Source: UBA2779 sp965232615 | Lineage (GTDB): Bacteria > Spirochaetota > Spirochaetia > DSM-2461 | Direction: 5' to 3' | Length of the DNA: 64,000 nt | Assembly (NCBI GenBank): GCA_965232615.1 | Contig: OZ246985.1 | Span: 1,550,001 to 1,614,000 of the forward strand | Shown here: positions 1-9,994 of the stretch, piece by piece | Position numbering within the stretch: the first letter of the stretch is position 1 | How the letters are laid out: each line of letters begins with the position of its first letter | The notes under the pieces: model-generated | Database searches by the model: none | Seen by the model: the letters and a program-made list of their open reading frames with translations, nothing else | What the model was told of the DNA's origin: nothing | Program-made: the position numbers and the translations under genes

Positions 1-1
1 A

Positions 2-628
2 CTCGACTGGATCATAGGGCAGGGCCCGGCTGCTAGAACGGTTAGGATACCTGTGCCCCCCTTTACACTTATTGGAGCAACAACAAAACCCGGGCGGGTA
101 TCGAGTCCCCTGTTTACCCGTTTCGGAATAACAGTCCGCATAGACTATTACAGTCAGGCTGAATTGAATGACATTGTTCACCGAAGTGCCAGAATTCTGG
201 GTTTGAATATTGTCGATGAGGCCGCTGAATTATTAGCCCAGTGCAGCCGGGGAACACCCAGAGTCGCGAACCGTCTGCTCCGCCGCATGAGGGATTATGC
301 TCAGGTGGAGAGTGATGGTCGCATAACAAAAAAAATAGTTGAAAGAGGATTGTCCCGGCTTAAAATCGATCTGGAAGGTTTAGAAGAACAGGACAGGCGT
401 ATCCTGGCGGCCATTATTGATCGTTATGGAGGCGGTCCTGTTGGAGCCGAAACCCTGGCCATCAGTGTTGGTGAAGGCACAGACTCCCTTGAAGACTTCT
501 ATGAGCCATATCTCATCCTGCGGGGATTTCTCCAGCGGACACCCAGGGGAAGAACAGTGACTGACCTTGCCTACAAACATCTGGGAAAGTCCAGAAAAAA
601 CGATGAAGACCAGCTCCTTCTCTTTTAA
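2..628 (+). CDS. ruvB: Holliday junction branch-migration ATPase RuvB, 3' part (5' end outside window)
   Basis: RuvB is the hexameric AAA+ motor that drives branch migration with RuvA during recombinational repair. The frame is open from base 2, so the gene begins before the window and about 208 C-terminal residues are present. They start with a GQGP segment, then PPFTLIGATT (sensor 1 region) and SPLFTRFG, whose Arg should be the inter-subunit arginine finger. GTPRVANRLLRR is the sensor 2 region, and a winged-helix domain ends in QRTPRGR. Walker A and B lie upstream and cannot be checked. queA overlaps its end by 26 bp, so the two are probably co-transcribed. The internal GTG at 53 is a conserved Val, not a start. 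Confidence 0.95.
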   Translation, partial: LDWIIGQGPAARTVRIPVPPFTLIGATTKPGRVSSPLFTRFGITVRIDYYSQAELNDIVHRSARILGLNIVDEAAELLAQCSRGTPRVANRLLRRMRDYAQVESDGRITKKIVERGLSRLKIDLEGLEEQDRRILAAIIDRYGGGPVGAETLAISVGEGTDSLEDFYEPYLILRGFLQRTPRGRTVTDLAYKHLGKSRKNDEDQLLLF

Positions 629-1631
629 TCTTCCTGATCATCTCATTGCTCAAGCACCTCCGGATGTTCGGGGAAGTAGCCGGTTGATGGTTGTCAGCAG
701 AAACTGTGATCCGGGTTTTGTCCAGCATGAAACTGTTCAGAACCTTCCTGGTCTGATTCCACCGGACACTCTCATGGTTTTCAATGATACAAAGGTTAGA
801 AAAGCACGTCTTTATGCAGTTAATGCTGACACCGGGGGACGGGGTGAATTCCTTTTCCTTGAGCAAATCTCCACGAGTGAATGGGACTGCCTGGTGGATA
901 AGGCGAAAAAAAAACGAACAGGGCAGGAATGGGTTTTTCCAGACGATGTAACAGGCAGAATTATAAGAGCATCGGCAGAGAACAGGAGAATTCTCCATTT
1001 CGACCTGCCGCTCCCGGAGGAATGGTTTGAACGCCATGGTCACATGCCCCTACCTCCCTACATACGCCGTCCTGATGGGCCGAATGATTCCAGAAGCTAT
1101 CAGACTGTTTATGCGAGACAAGTTGGATCAGCGGCGGCACCAACGGCCGGCTTACATTTCACGGCGGAAATCCTTGATGCCTTGAAGGAAAGAGGAATCC
1201 GGTCGGCATGGATCAACCTCAGGGTGGGACCTGGTACATTTGCGCCGATTCGATCCGAAACAATTCTCGATCATACCATGCATACAGAGGAATACAATGT
1301 TCCTCAGGAAAGTGCTCTGGCGGTGAATAGTGCTAAGGCCGAAGGGCGAAGGATTCTTGCAGTTGGTACGACATCTGTCCGTACCCTGGAATCCGCATGG
1401 AATGGCAAAGGTATTGAAACTGGTCATGGAACAACGGATATCTTCATCTATCCAGGTTTTAAATTCAATGTTGTTGATTCGATGTTCACAAATTTTCATA
1501 CGCCTGGATCAAGTCTTCTCGTCCTTGTTTCCGCATTTACCGGTAAGGAAAGAATTCTGGAGGCCTATAGGAGAGCAGTTGAGGAGGAATATCGTTTTTA
1601 TTCTTATGGAGATGCCATGCTGATAGTTTAA
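603..1631 (+). CDS. queA: S-adenosylmethionine:tRNA ribosyltransferase-isomerase QueA
   Basis: QueA transfers and isomerises the ribosyl group of AdoMet onto 7-aminomethyl-7-deazaguanine in tRNA, giving epoxyqueuosine. The 342-residue product has the usual family length. It opens with MKTSSFSFNLPDHLIAQ, matching the family N-terminus, and contains NDTKVRKARL, PPYIRR, TAGLHF, VGPGTF and a C-terminal FHTPGSSLL motif. The ATG at 603 is chosen over an in-frame ATG at 567 because the homologous N-terminus begins here; the gene then overlaps ruvB by 26 bp. tgt, the first transglycosylase of the same queuosine pathway, lies at 27358. The next gene is convergent and only 8 bp away. Confidence 0.95.
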   Translation: MKTSSFSFNLPDHLIAQAPPDVRGSSRLMVVSRNCDPGFVQHETVQNLPGLIPPDTLMVFNDTKVRKARLYAVNADTGGRGEFLFLEQISTSEWDCLVDKAKKKRTGQEWVFPDDVTGRIIRASAENRRILHFDLPLPEEWFERHGHMPLPPYIRRPDGPNDSRSYQTVYARQVGSAAAPTAGLHFTAEILDALKERGIRSAWINLRVGPGTFAPIRSETILDHTMHTEEYNVPQESALAVNSAKAEGRRILAVGTTSVRTLESAWNGKGIETGHGTTDIFIYPGFKFNVVDSMFTNFHTPGSSLLVLVSAFTGKERILEAYRRAVEEEYRFYSYGDAMLIV

Positions 1632-1639
1632 AAGGTCTC

Positions 1640-2254
1640 TCAATACGTATCAGGATCCATCGATTCGAACTCATTTCTTACCTGATTCAATCGTGTCAGA
1701 TGAGCATCAATGATGTCTTCATAATCCAGATCTCTGTTTTCTATTCGAAAGGCCTGATCTTCCCAGTTTTGTATCTCTTCAAGATGAATCCACTTGAATC
1801 GATTATCTCTAGCCGCTAAGGCATACTCTTCCGCCAGAAACCAGGTCTCCATGGCCAGCTCATAAAACTTCTCAGCCGTTCGAAGACTGTCCAGATTGAC
1901 ACTTTTCCAGGGATAGTTATAAAAATACGCCTTAAATTTATCATATTTTGCCGCCATGGCCAGGTATTCGTCGGTGATCCTGAGATAGACATGCATAACG
2001 AAAAGATTGCGGTACTTCTCCCATTCTGTTTCATTTTCAATGACTGCCAGGGCATTAAGGGGGTTGGCAAATGGTGCTCTGAGAGCCATTGACAGATACC
2101 AGATGTTTTCTGCACTGTCTTCAGGGTATCGGTAGAGACTGGTATGGCTCAGTTTGTAGAATTGCTCGGCATATTGCGTTTTTATCGCCGATAGCATAGT
2201 AACTGGTATTGTGACCAGAAGCATTACAGAAAATAATCGATTGTTATTGACCAT
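1640..2254 (-). CDS. Exported protein of unknown function
   Basis: I do not recognise this 204-residue protein. It begins with a short basic stretch and a hydrophobic segment (residues about 7-23, LFSVMLLVTIPVTMLSAI), so it is probably exported or anchored in the inner membrane. The rest is alpha-helical in character and rich in aromatic and acidic residues, with no Cys cluster or obvious catalytic motif. It follows tmk on the same strand with a 41-bp gap and converges on queA. The helix-rich, Tyr/Glu-rich composition resembles the TPR-like envelope proteins elsewhere in this window, but I cannot define repeats. Function is unassigned. Confidence 0.7.
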   Translation of the reverse strand: MVNNNRLFSVMLLVTIPVTMLSAIKTQYAEQFYKLSHTSLYRYPEDSAENIWYLSMALRAPFANPLNALAVIENETEWEKYRNLFVMHVYLRITDEYLAMAAKYDKFKAYFYNYPWKSVNLDSLRTAEKFYELAMETWFLAEEYALAARDNRFKWIHLEEIQNWEDQAFRIENRDLDYEDIIDAHLTRLNQVRNEFESMDPDTY

Positions 2255-2295
2255 AGTTTCCTGGAATATCGGCAGATTTATTTCGATTTCTGATT

Positions 2296-2934
2296 CTATG
2301 AGGAAGATTCAGCGAACAATTCTGCTAGAAAAGAAAGAGATTCATCGGTCATTTCCCGTGGAGGACGCCTGGAATCCAGTGTGAGTATAGACATACCGCT
2401 CCCCGCATAGTGGCTTATGGATCTTTCATAGGCAATTGTCACTCGATCCTGGAAATCCTCAGTTTCATAGATATCTCTTTCCACTCGATCAGACAAACGC
2501 TCCATGGCATCCTTAACGGGAATTCTCAGGTAGATAAGATATCCCGGAAGAGGATAAGCCGAGTTTAAGCTGTCTACCCAATCCCAATCTATCTCCAGAG
2601 ACTGATAGGCCAGTGAGGAAAATAAATATCTGTCAGTAATGTATATTCCTCCCTTCTCAACAGTGTCCTGTATTCCTCCATCCCCATACAGGTGTTCTCT
2701 GCGGTCAGCTGCGAATAGAAGAGCCATGGTTTCTGGTTCCAATGTGGTTGAGCCGCCCAGGGTCTTACGTATGAGATGACCAACAACACCATCAGTTGGT
2801 TCGTATCCAGCAACAAGCTTTTGCTTCTGCGCACTCAGGGCTTGAGCAATTCCCTTAACAAGAGTCGTTGTACCCGCTCCATCGATACCCTCTACAGCTA
2901 CCAGGTTTGACCATATCTTTCGATTACTATTCAT
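2296..2934 (-). CDS. tmk: Thymidylate kinase
   Basis: Tmk phosphorylates dTMP to dTDP for DNA synthesis. The 212-residue product has the P-loop GIDGAGTTT at residues about 16-24, the EPTDG segment of the dTMP-binding region, DRREH, and TDRYLFSSLAYQ containing the conserved DRY motif. The ATG at 2934 is preceded by AAAGGA at suitable spacing. A gap of about 90 bp separates it from the divergent tamB-like gene; I found no convincing promoter match there for either direction. Family length and motifs make the assignment firm. Confidence 0.93.
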   Translation of the reverse strand: MNSNRKIWSNLVAVEGIDGAGTTTLVKGIAQALSAQKQKLVAGYEPTDGVVGHLIRKTLGGSTTLEPETMALLFAADRREHLYGDGGIQDTVEKGGIYITDRYLFSSLAYQSLEIDWDWVDSLNSAYPLPGYLIYLRIPVKDAMERLSDRVERDIYETEDFQDRVTIAYERSISHYAGSGMSILTLDSRRPPREMTDESLSFLAELFAESSS

Positions 2935-3023
2935 CCATGTTCCTTTCGATAAGGTTCAATAATTGTTAAGATAAAACTGATGAAAAGAACCGTCCACCCC
3001 ATAATCCTGACAGGTGGGAATTG

Positions 3024-6000
3024 ATGAGAAGAAAGATCATTGTACATGCAGTTCAGATACTGATCCTCTCCCTGGTAGTCATTCTGGGCATACTTGTCAT
3101 GAATCCATTACATAATGCTGTCAGAAAGAGGGTAGAGCTTATACAGAACAATATCATGGTCCAGTTGGAGAAAGAACTTGGTATTGAACTGAGTTATGAA
3201 TCCATTTCCCCAGCTCTTCTGTCAGCTGTGACTATCCGCAACCTCAAGGTATCATTTCGTCAGGGGGATTTCACTGCCAGGAGGTTTCGAATTTTCATAG
3301 ATCCTCTTCAAGGACTGAAATCCACAGAGGATAACAGATCTAATTGGATTACCCGTGTTTCCATCCTCAGAAGTCAATTAAATCTGGAACTTGTCAACTC
3401 AGACATGGAATCACCTGGTCTTCTGGATCTTCAGTCTTTTTTAATCGACCAGTTGGAAGATATATCTCTTGTATTCAATGATTTCTCAGTAAGAATCAAG
3501 GATGAAAGACTGGGCATTGTTGATGCAGAAAATGTTTATCTAAGGCTTGATGGAACCAAAGGTCTGGTTCGGTATGATTTTGAAGGTTCTTTGAAGATCA
3601 ATGAGCCCATGTCAATCGAACAGCTTGGTCAGGTTAACATGGAGTTCAAATCAACCGGAAATTATTCCACTCTGGAATCAACCTTCAATGGCCGTGTCAA
3701 TTTGCTGTCCTCAACCCTGAACAAGTGGATGATTAAACCAGTTTCCGTTGATCTGACTTACAAAGACAGGAAGCTTTCACTCCAGCGCATTAACGATGCC
3801 CTTCCTGTTGATATTGCATTGCAACTGTCTGAAAAAGAGATCAAAGCTTCAGGATCTCTTGGCAATCTGGCCATCAATGAGTTTATTCAGCCTGTAGAAG
3901 AATACCAGGCGCTCAATCCATGGTTTGATTCGATTATGGAAGGTGAATTTGAGGTTTCAATGAATCCAGAAGGAGATAGATTTGCATACAATCTGGATAT
4001 GCAGATAGCATTACCCGCACAGGCCGGTCTTCCCTGGCCCTGGCAGATCAAGGTTAAAACACAGGGTGATGAGCAGGAAGCTGATATCAGCAGTTTCTCT
4101 GTTTCCCTACCCTGGGCAGTTGCAGAATACTCTGGACTTGTCGGTCTTGATACTTTGACCCCCATGGGATGGCTGTCTGTCGATTTTGAACGATCACTCC
4201 TGGGGTATCCTGTGGATGCTGATTTCCGTGTCAGTACCATAACCGATGTAATCAGCATTGAACCAATCCAGGTTATTGCCGGAAATCTCGATTTTCATGA
4301 TTTCAGCATTTTACTACTTCAAGAAGACAGACAGTATTCGATGGCGCTTTCGGTGCTGGCCGGCATTCCTGATGCTGCCGCGGATAAACACATGCTTATC
4401 GATTTGATGCTGGATATGGAGAATCAACCCGCTCTTTATGGATTTGTTGACGTTGAAGGATTTGAAGCGAGTCATGTTCTGAGTCTCATGAATGCATCTC
4501 GCTATTCCAATGCGGGGATAGTAAAAGATTCCCTGTTCAATTTTCATGGATCTCTGGAATCCAGCTTCAAAGGATGGATTTTCAGTGTAGATGAAGCATC
4601 CATTGTGAGTAAAAATGATGCACAGAACCATGTCAGTGTTAAGGGGAGAATTACACCTCTTCAATGGTCACTTGATGGAGTCCGGATATCCTGGAATGGT
4701 TATACAGTGGAAGGACGGGGATTGGCAAAAAGGACAGAGGAAGGCGGAGTTGCCGAGGGACGTCTGGTCATAGATGAAGAACTCTATCCCATAGAAGCAA
4801 GCTGGATTCATAAAGGTCCTGTGAGAATAACAGGTTCTCCAGGACTGGAAGCTGTTTTTGGACCGGTGACGCAAACTGGCCGAACCATGGCCGTGAAGGC
4901 TGAAAATATCAATATCCCATTGAGGAACAATCGGCTTATGACTGATTTCAATATGAGGGGTATAGTCGGGCGTGAAAACTGGGAAGTTTTCATAAGTAGA
5001 TCCCAGCTGACTCTGATTCAGGAGGGTAGAGATATCAATTCATCTGTAGAATTCATGGGGAATATCAGGCCTGGATCCGTAGTTTTTCCAGATATCAATT
5101 TTGTGGATTCAGTCGGTTCTCTTGCAGGTGAAATTATTTTAAATAACTCCCGCCGCAGCAATCTCTTCACCGGTTCCTTAAGAGTGGGATCCGATAATGG
5201 TGAATCATATTCAATATCGGCTCGTCATTCCAATGATAACTGGGCGGTTGATCTGGATATTGCTTCGGGCAAAATGGAACGGTTTGGAAATCTGGATTTG
5301 CAGGGATTTCTTGATTTACAATGCAGTTTTACCGGGAATTTGAATAATCCCATTGTAACACTCGATGTATCGACTCGAGAAGGCTATCTCAACTCAACTC
5401 CTTTCGGTCTTCAAGGTAAAGCAAATATGAACAGAAATGACCTGAAGGTTCACGGTTTAAGCTTCCTGTATGAGGGAATTGCTCTGGAGCGTGGTTTGTT
5501 ACTGGTGAATATGGATACCGGTTCCCTTCGAACAACGATGGGACTCAGTGCCACCTACAATCAGGTTCCTGTTACGAGCGGTTTTGCGCTGGAACTCAAT
5601 TTTGATAAGAGTATTTCTCTCTTCAATCTCGCCGACCTTAGCAGCACTGGATTCTCAGGAACGCTGGCTACTCATGAATTAATGTGGAATGAAAATCCCC
5701 ACCTTCCTCCGCTGACACTGCAATTCAAAAAAAATAGTGAATCCATAACTGTGAACAGTCTTGAAAAAAATATACTTGATTTCAGTTATTCTTTTGCCAA
5801 TGGAAATCTCCATGTTATTTCCGGGGCACCAATGCCCATCACAGCAAGCGGCGGAGGTACTATCTATGATGGTCAGCTTGACTTGAAATTCCCAGAATTG
5901 ACAGTTGATCCAATTCTCATCAACTACGCTATGATGAGAGACCCGATATTACTTCAATATCATGTCATATTCCAGGATGGATTAGTGACTGGCAATCTTG

Positions 6001-7355
6001 ACATCCGGGGTCCGGTTGCTTCCCCCAGTCTTTTTGGAATCATGCGGGCTGTTGATCTCAAGGTGGATACTCCATATACCTATGCGGATATTAAGCCAAC
6101 AAGTACTCTTGTAACCTTTGATGGCAGCAGAATAACCTTCGAAAGAACAGTCGTTCCCATTGGAGATGGCATGGCCTATGGTGAAGGCCATGTGGTTCTT
6201 GAGAATTGGAAAATCAGTGAAATTGACATGATCTATGGCTGTCAATCGATTAAAGATGGGGATGGGGTTCCCGTCAGCTATCCGTTGCTGGGAGTCTATC
6301 TTGATGGATCCGTAACGGCAGAAATTCATATGACAGGAAGTTACAGAGGCTTTCACCTGGAGGGTGATATAACCATGCCTTTCCTTGAGGCATCTCTTAA
6401 ATCCCCACGTGTTCCAGTCAAACAGCGAAGACCGGGGAAAATCCCAAAACCCATTACAATTGATTTCCGTATTAGGACTGGAAAAAACTGCACATTCTAT
6501 CTTCCCAATGAACAATTAAAAATAGTACAGGCGACAGCGGAACAGGGGCATACCCTGTCTTTTTTATTTGCCAATACTCCAGGAAAGCTGTCTCTCACCG
6601 GGACATTGCCAATCAAGTCTGGAATTATCCACTATTTCGACCGGAATTTCCAGATCACTGAGGGAGCAATGGTGTTTAATGAAGCCCTTAAGAATTTTGA
6701 TCCGATTATACAGCTTAGAGCTGAAACACGGGTTCATGATGAGGATAATGAGGAAGTAACAGTGGCATTGGTCTATAATGCACCTATAAAATCCGATTTC
6801 AATCCCAGAATTGAAACAGTACCAGTTCTGTCTGATATTGACATTCTTGCCTTATTGGGTCAGGTTGTTATCCCGGACAGCGAGGCTGGAGGAACAGAAT
6901 TGAGTTCAGTACTATTAGCTGCCGGTAATATGTTTGCACAAGTTGGTCTTGTACAGCCATTTGAAGCACTGTTGAGGGAAGGTCTTAATCTGGACATGGT
7001 CTCAATAGAAACCAATATAATTGGAAATACTCTGGCCGATAGATTAAATATAGTCTCCGGGACTGCTGAATCCAGGCCAGTTTCCGGTTTCGGACGCTAT
7101 CTGGATAACACAAGTCTTTATGCAGGAAAGTATATTGGAAAAGCATTATTTGCGTCTGGAGCTGTATCAGCTCGTTATCATGAGGGGCAGCGTCTCAGTT
7201 CAGTCTTCGGAGGATTGGAATTCGAAACTTCTGTTTCTCTGGAAATGGTTACTCCATTCTTCAATATTGAATGGTCCTACTCGCCGAATCCTGCGATTTC
7301 TCAGAATTTCATTGCCGATAATACAATCTCTTTAAAATGGCAGTTTATCTACTAG
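3024..7355 (+). CDS. tamB: TamB-like translocation/assembly protein (DUF490 family)
   Basis: TamB-type proteins are inner-membrane-anchored, periplasm-spanning beta-helical proteins that work with BamA-family barrels in outer-membrane assembly or lipid transfer. The 1443-residue product has one N-terminal membrane segment (about residues 8-27), a very long beta-rich body, and a C-terminal region resembling the TamB domain: LSLTGTLPI near residue 1190, then ALLGQVVIP, GNTLADRLNIVSG and a terminal LKWQFIY. It is followed 22 bp later by bamA. The ATG at 3024 is chosen over the TTG at 3021 because AGGTGGG ends five bases before it. The N-terminal and central parts show no family motif by eye; assignment rests on the C-terminus, architecture and neighbour. 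Confidence 0.88.
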   Translation: MRRKIIVHAVQILILSLVVILGILVMNPLHNAVRKRVELIQNNIMVQLEKELGIELSYESISPALLSAVTIRNLKVSFRQGDFTARRFRIFIDPLQGLKSTEDNRSNWITRVSILRSQLNLELVNSDMESPGLLDLQSFLIDQLEDISLVFNDFSVRIKDERLGIVDAENVYLRLDGTKGLVRYDFEGSLKINEPMSIEQLGQVNMEFKSTGNYSTLESTFNGRVNLLSSTLNKWMIKPVSVDLTYKDRKLSLQRINDALPVDIALQLSEKEIKASGSLGNLAINEFIQPVEEYQALNPWFDSIMEGEFEVSMNPEGDRFAYNLDMQIALPAQAGLPWPWQIKVKTQGDEQEADISSFSVSLPWAVAEYSGLVGLDTLTPMGWLSVDFERSLLGYPVDADFRVSTITDVISIEPIQVIAGNLDFHDFSILLLQEDRQYSMALSVLAGIPDAAADKHMLIDLMLDMENQPALYGFVDVEGFEASHVLSLMNASRYSNAGIVKDSLFNFHGSLESSFKGWIFSVDEASIVSKNDAQNHVSVKGRITPLQWSLDGVRISWNGYTVEGRGLAKRTEEGGVAEGRLVIDEELYPIEASWIHKGPVRITGSPGLEAVFGPVTQTGRTMAVKAENINIPLRNNRLMTDFNMRGIVGRENWEVFISRSQLTLIQEGRDINSSVEFMGNIRPGSVVFPDINFVDSVGSLAGEIILNNSRRSNLFTGSLRVGSDNGESYSISARHSNDNWAVDLDIASGKMERFGNLDLQGFLDLQCSFTGNLNNPIVTLDVSTREGYLNSTPFGLQGKANMNRNDLKVHGLSFLYEGIALERGLLLVNMDTGSLRTTMGLSATYNQVPVTSGFALELNFDKSISLFNLADLSSTGFSGTLATHELMWNENPHLPPLTLQFKKNSESITVNSLEKNILDFSYSFANGNLHVISGAPMPITASGGGTIYDGQLDLKFPELTVDPILINYAMMRDPILLQYHVIFQDGLVTGNLDIRGPVASPSLFGIMRAVDLKVDTPYTYADIKPTSTLVTFDGSRITFERTVVPIGDGMAYGEGHVVLENWKISEIDMIYGCQSIKDGDGVPVSYPLLGVYLDGSVTAEIHMTGSYRGFHLEGDITMPFLEASLKSPRVPVKQRRPGKIPKPITIDFRIRTGKNCTFYLPNEQLKIVQATAEQGHTLSFLFANTPGKLSLTGTLPIKSGIIHYFDRNFQITEGAMVFNEALKNFDPIIQLRAETRVHDEDNEEVTVALVYNAPIKSDFNPRIETVPVLSDIDILALLGQVVIPDSEAGGTELSSVLLAAGNMFAQVGLVQPFEALLREGLNLDMVSIETNIIGNTLADRLNIVSGTAESRPVSGFGRYLDNTSLYAGKYIGKALFASGAVSARYHEGQRLSSVFGGLEFETSVSLEMVTPFFNIEWSYSPNPAISQNFIADNTISLKWQFIY

Positions 7356-7377
7356 TGTACGAATTAAAGGAACTTTT

Positions 7378-9876
7378 ATGCAGCGTTTGACTCTTATTCT
7401 AGCCCTTATTTTTGCGGGAACTGGATCTCTGTTTTCTCAGGAAAAAGAATGGTTCATCGATAAACCTGTTGCTGATATCCGCTTTGAGGGGCTCAAGAGT
7501 ATTACAAAGAACGAACTCTATGGATTAATACGTCCCTATATTGGTCAAAAATACTCAGACTCACTATCCTGGGACATACAGAGCAAGCTTTATGCCCTGG
7601 ATTATTTTGAGTTGATAGTTCCTGAAATAATAGAAGGGGATCAAGGTCCTGGCAGTGTCATTTTAGTTTTTGAAGTTCAGGAAAAACCTCTCATCGTTGA
7701 TATCATTTTTTCGGGCAACAAGAAGATCCGACCTGGTGAACTCTCTGATACCATACTGGTGAGAGATGGAGATCTATTGAACCCGGGTTTATTGCAGATT
7801 GATGAGCAGGCCATTAAATCGCTCTACCTGGAGAAAGGCTTCACTGATGCAAGTGTGTCTTCGGAATTTCAGGTTAATGAAGAAGCAGATCAGGCGACGA
7901 TTACCTTCAACATTGTTGAAGGTACACAAACCAAGATCAGTGAAATCAGATTCATTGGGAATGACAAATATGTCCCTGACAATGTATTGCGCAACCTGAT
8001 GACTACAAAAATACAATCGTTTTTTAATAAGGGTCTATTCATTGAGACAAAACTCCAGGAAGACATAAAGACTATTGAAAGGCATTATGGAGATATGGGT
8101 CTTGTAGATATCCAGATCTCTGATGTCGAAAAGAGCATCATCTTTGATGAAAAAGACAAAATGAACAAAATGATAATTTCCATTTATCTGGATGAAGGTG
8201 AACCCTGGAAATATGGAGGAATAACCTTTTCAGGAAATAACATATATACGGACGAAGAATTTGATGCACTTATCACGCAAATAAAGGGTGAGACTTTCAG
8301 TTTGACAAGTTTTCAAGTTGATTATCAAAAAATCAGAGATCTATACGCGGATAGTGGATATATTTTCACAACTCTCACCTACAAGGATAAACGGGATTAT
8401 ATAACACAGACAATTTCATATGAAGTCAGTATAATTGAGAGAGACAGAGCCTATATTGAGAATATAATTATTAGAGGAAACAAAACAACAAAAAGCTATA
8501 TTATCCGAAGAGAATTCCCACTGGAAGAAGGTGAGGTTTTCAGTAATACAAAAATTATCAGAGGCACTCTCAATCTTCATAATCTACAGTATTTTTCAGA
8601 GATAACACCGACACCATATCCCGGCAGTCAAGATGGTTTGATGGATCTGGTTATTGATGTTGAAGAAGCCAGAATTTCCAACATTGCCTTCGGACTGTCA
8701 TTTTCCGGTGGTAAGGAATTTCCTATCGCCGGAACCTTTTCGTGGCAGGATAAGAACTTCCTCGGCCGCGGACAGGTTATCGGTGCCAAAACATCTGTTT
8801 CTCCGGCGACACAAATGGTTTCCCTGAAATTCACTGAACCGCGAATGCTTGGAAACAACTGGATGGGTGGGATTGAGTTCAGTTACAGTCATAATCACAG
8901 GAGCAGAGTTAATCAGGATGGAGATCTCAATGGAGTCCCCGATCCTTATACCACATGGGAAGAGTATGAAACTGCTGACAGTCTTGTTCCCTCAAGTTCC
9001 CAGATGGCCTATGATTCACATTTTGTCTCTTCAACATTGAGTACCGGATATACATGGTTTACCCGACTGGGACGTCTGGGACTGGCTACAGGTCTCCGAC
9101 TCTCCTGGGAGTATGTAACCTATGATACAAAAAAATTCACACCTCATAACAGTTTAGTCAGGGATAACCTTGACTCATGGCAATACAGTGACAGTATATT
9201 TCTTCGTTTGAGCTGGGATACACGTGATCTACAATTTGATCCCACAAAGGGATTCCTTTTGAGTGAAACCATAACATTCGCCGGTGTACTTGAAACTCTT
9301 TCAAGCCGTAACTATATTAAGTCAGTAACACAGTTTAACTGGCATCTACTTCTATTTGATATCCCCGTTGGCAAGAAGGCTGGTAGGTTTAGAAGTGTGT
9401 TTTCGATTGAATCTGCTTTCAATGCAATCGTCTATAAACCCTGGCTGGATCCTGTCGGCAATATCGCTGAAACAAATGGCTTTTTTGTCGATGGAATGTT
9501 CATCGCAAGAGGTTGGCCCATAAGTACTGGTGAATACTATAGATACCTCTGGGACAATACCATACAGTTTAAGTTTCCCATTGTCCCCAATATTCTCTCG
9601 TTTGATATCTTTCTTGATGCTGTAGGGGCCTGGCAGAACCCATCTGGAGATATCAGTGCCTTGAATAATTGGAGCGGCAATGACTGGCGTTTCAGTCTGG
9701 GTGCGGGTTTAAGATTTGCCAATCCTCAGTTTCCTATTGGAATCTACCTTGTGAAACGATTTCAATGGAAGGATAACGTTTTTACATGGTTCCCGGATGA
9801 CGTTGGAAAAGAATGGTATGAGTTCAAAGAAGCAGGATTGGATCTTGTCATAGCTTTCGACTTGAGTATCTATTAG
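7378..9876 (+). CDS. bamA: Outer-membrane protein assembly factor BamA
   Basis: BamA is the central Omp85 barrel that inserts beta-barrel proteins into the outer membrane. The 832-residue product has a signal peptide ending near FAGTGSLFSQ, then five POTRA-like repeats over about residues 25-430 (recurring patterns such as IIFSGNKKIR, IRFIGNDKYV, ITFSGNNIYT and IIIRGNKTTK), then a barrel domain. SWDTRDLQFDPTKGF and FVDGMFIARGW are typical Omp85 barrel motifs; the latter resembles the conserved lid-lock RGF region. The chain ends in an aromatic-alternating strand, DLVIAFDLSIY. It lies between tamB and an OmpH/Skp-like chaperone gene. Its presence shows that the cell has an outer membrane with beta-barrel proteins. 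Confidence 0.95.
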   Translation: MQRLTLILALIFAGTGSLFSQEKEWFIDKPVADIRFEGLKSITKNELYGLIRPYIGQKYSDSLSWDIQSKLYALDYFELIVPEIIEGDQGPGSVILVFEVQEKPLIVDIIFSGNKKIRPGELSDTILVRDGDLLNPGLLQIDEQAIKSLYLEKGFTDASVSSEFQVNEEADQATITFNIVEGTQTKISEIRFIGNDKYVPDNVLRNLMTTKIQSFFNKGLFIETKLQEDIKTIERHYGDMGLVDIQISDVEKSIIFDEKDKMNKMIISIYLDEGEPWKYGGITFSGNNIYTDEEFDALITQIKGETFSLTSFQVDYQKIRDLYADSGYIFTTLTYKDKRDYITQTISYEVSIIERDRAYIENIIIRGNKTTKSYIIRREFPLEEGEVFSNTKIIRGTLNLHNLQYFSEITPTPYPGSQDGLMDLVIDVEEARISNIAFGLSFSGGKEFPIAGTFSWQDKNFLGRGQVIGAKTSVSPATQMVSLKFTEPRMLGNNWMGGIEFSYSHNHRSRVNQDGDLNGVPDPYTTWEEYETADSLVPSSSQMAYDSHFVSSTLSTGYTWFTRLGRLGLATGLRLSWEYVTYDTKKFTPHNSLVRDNLDSWQYSDSIFLRLSWDTRDLQFDPTKGFLLSETITFAGVLETLSSRNYIKSVTQFNWHLLLFDIPVGKKAGRFRSVFSIESAFNAIVYKPWLDPVGNIAETNGFFVDGMFIARGWPISTGEYYRYLWDNTIQFKFPIVPNILSFDIFLDAVGAWQNPSGDISALNNWSGNDWRFSLGAGLRFANPQFPIGIYLVKRFQWKDNVFTWFPDDVGKEWYEFKEAGLDLVIAFDLSIY

Positions 9877-9994
9877 GATTCTTCTGGAAATATCCTCTCC
9901 AGTTCCGTCTTGAAATTTTTTCCTTTTCCATGGAAAATCTCATCACCAGATTTTGGAAGCGAGTTTGTAAGAGATGCCCATCAGGAGTTTATAA

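Noticed and set aside
567..602. Upstream ATG as start of queA
   Set aside because: The extra 12 residues do not match the family and lie deep in ruvB; the ATG at 603 gives the canonical N-terminus.
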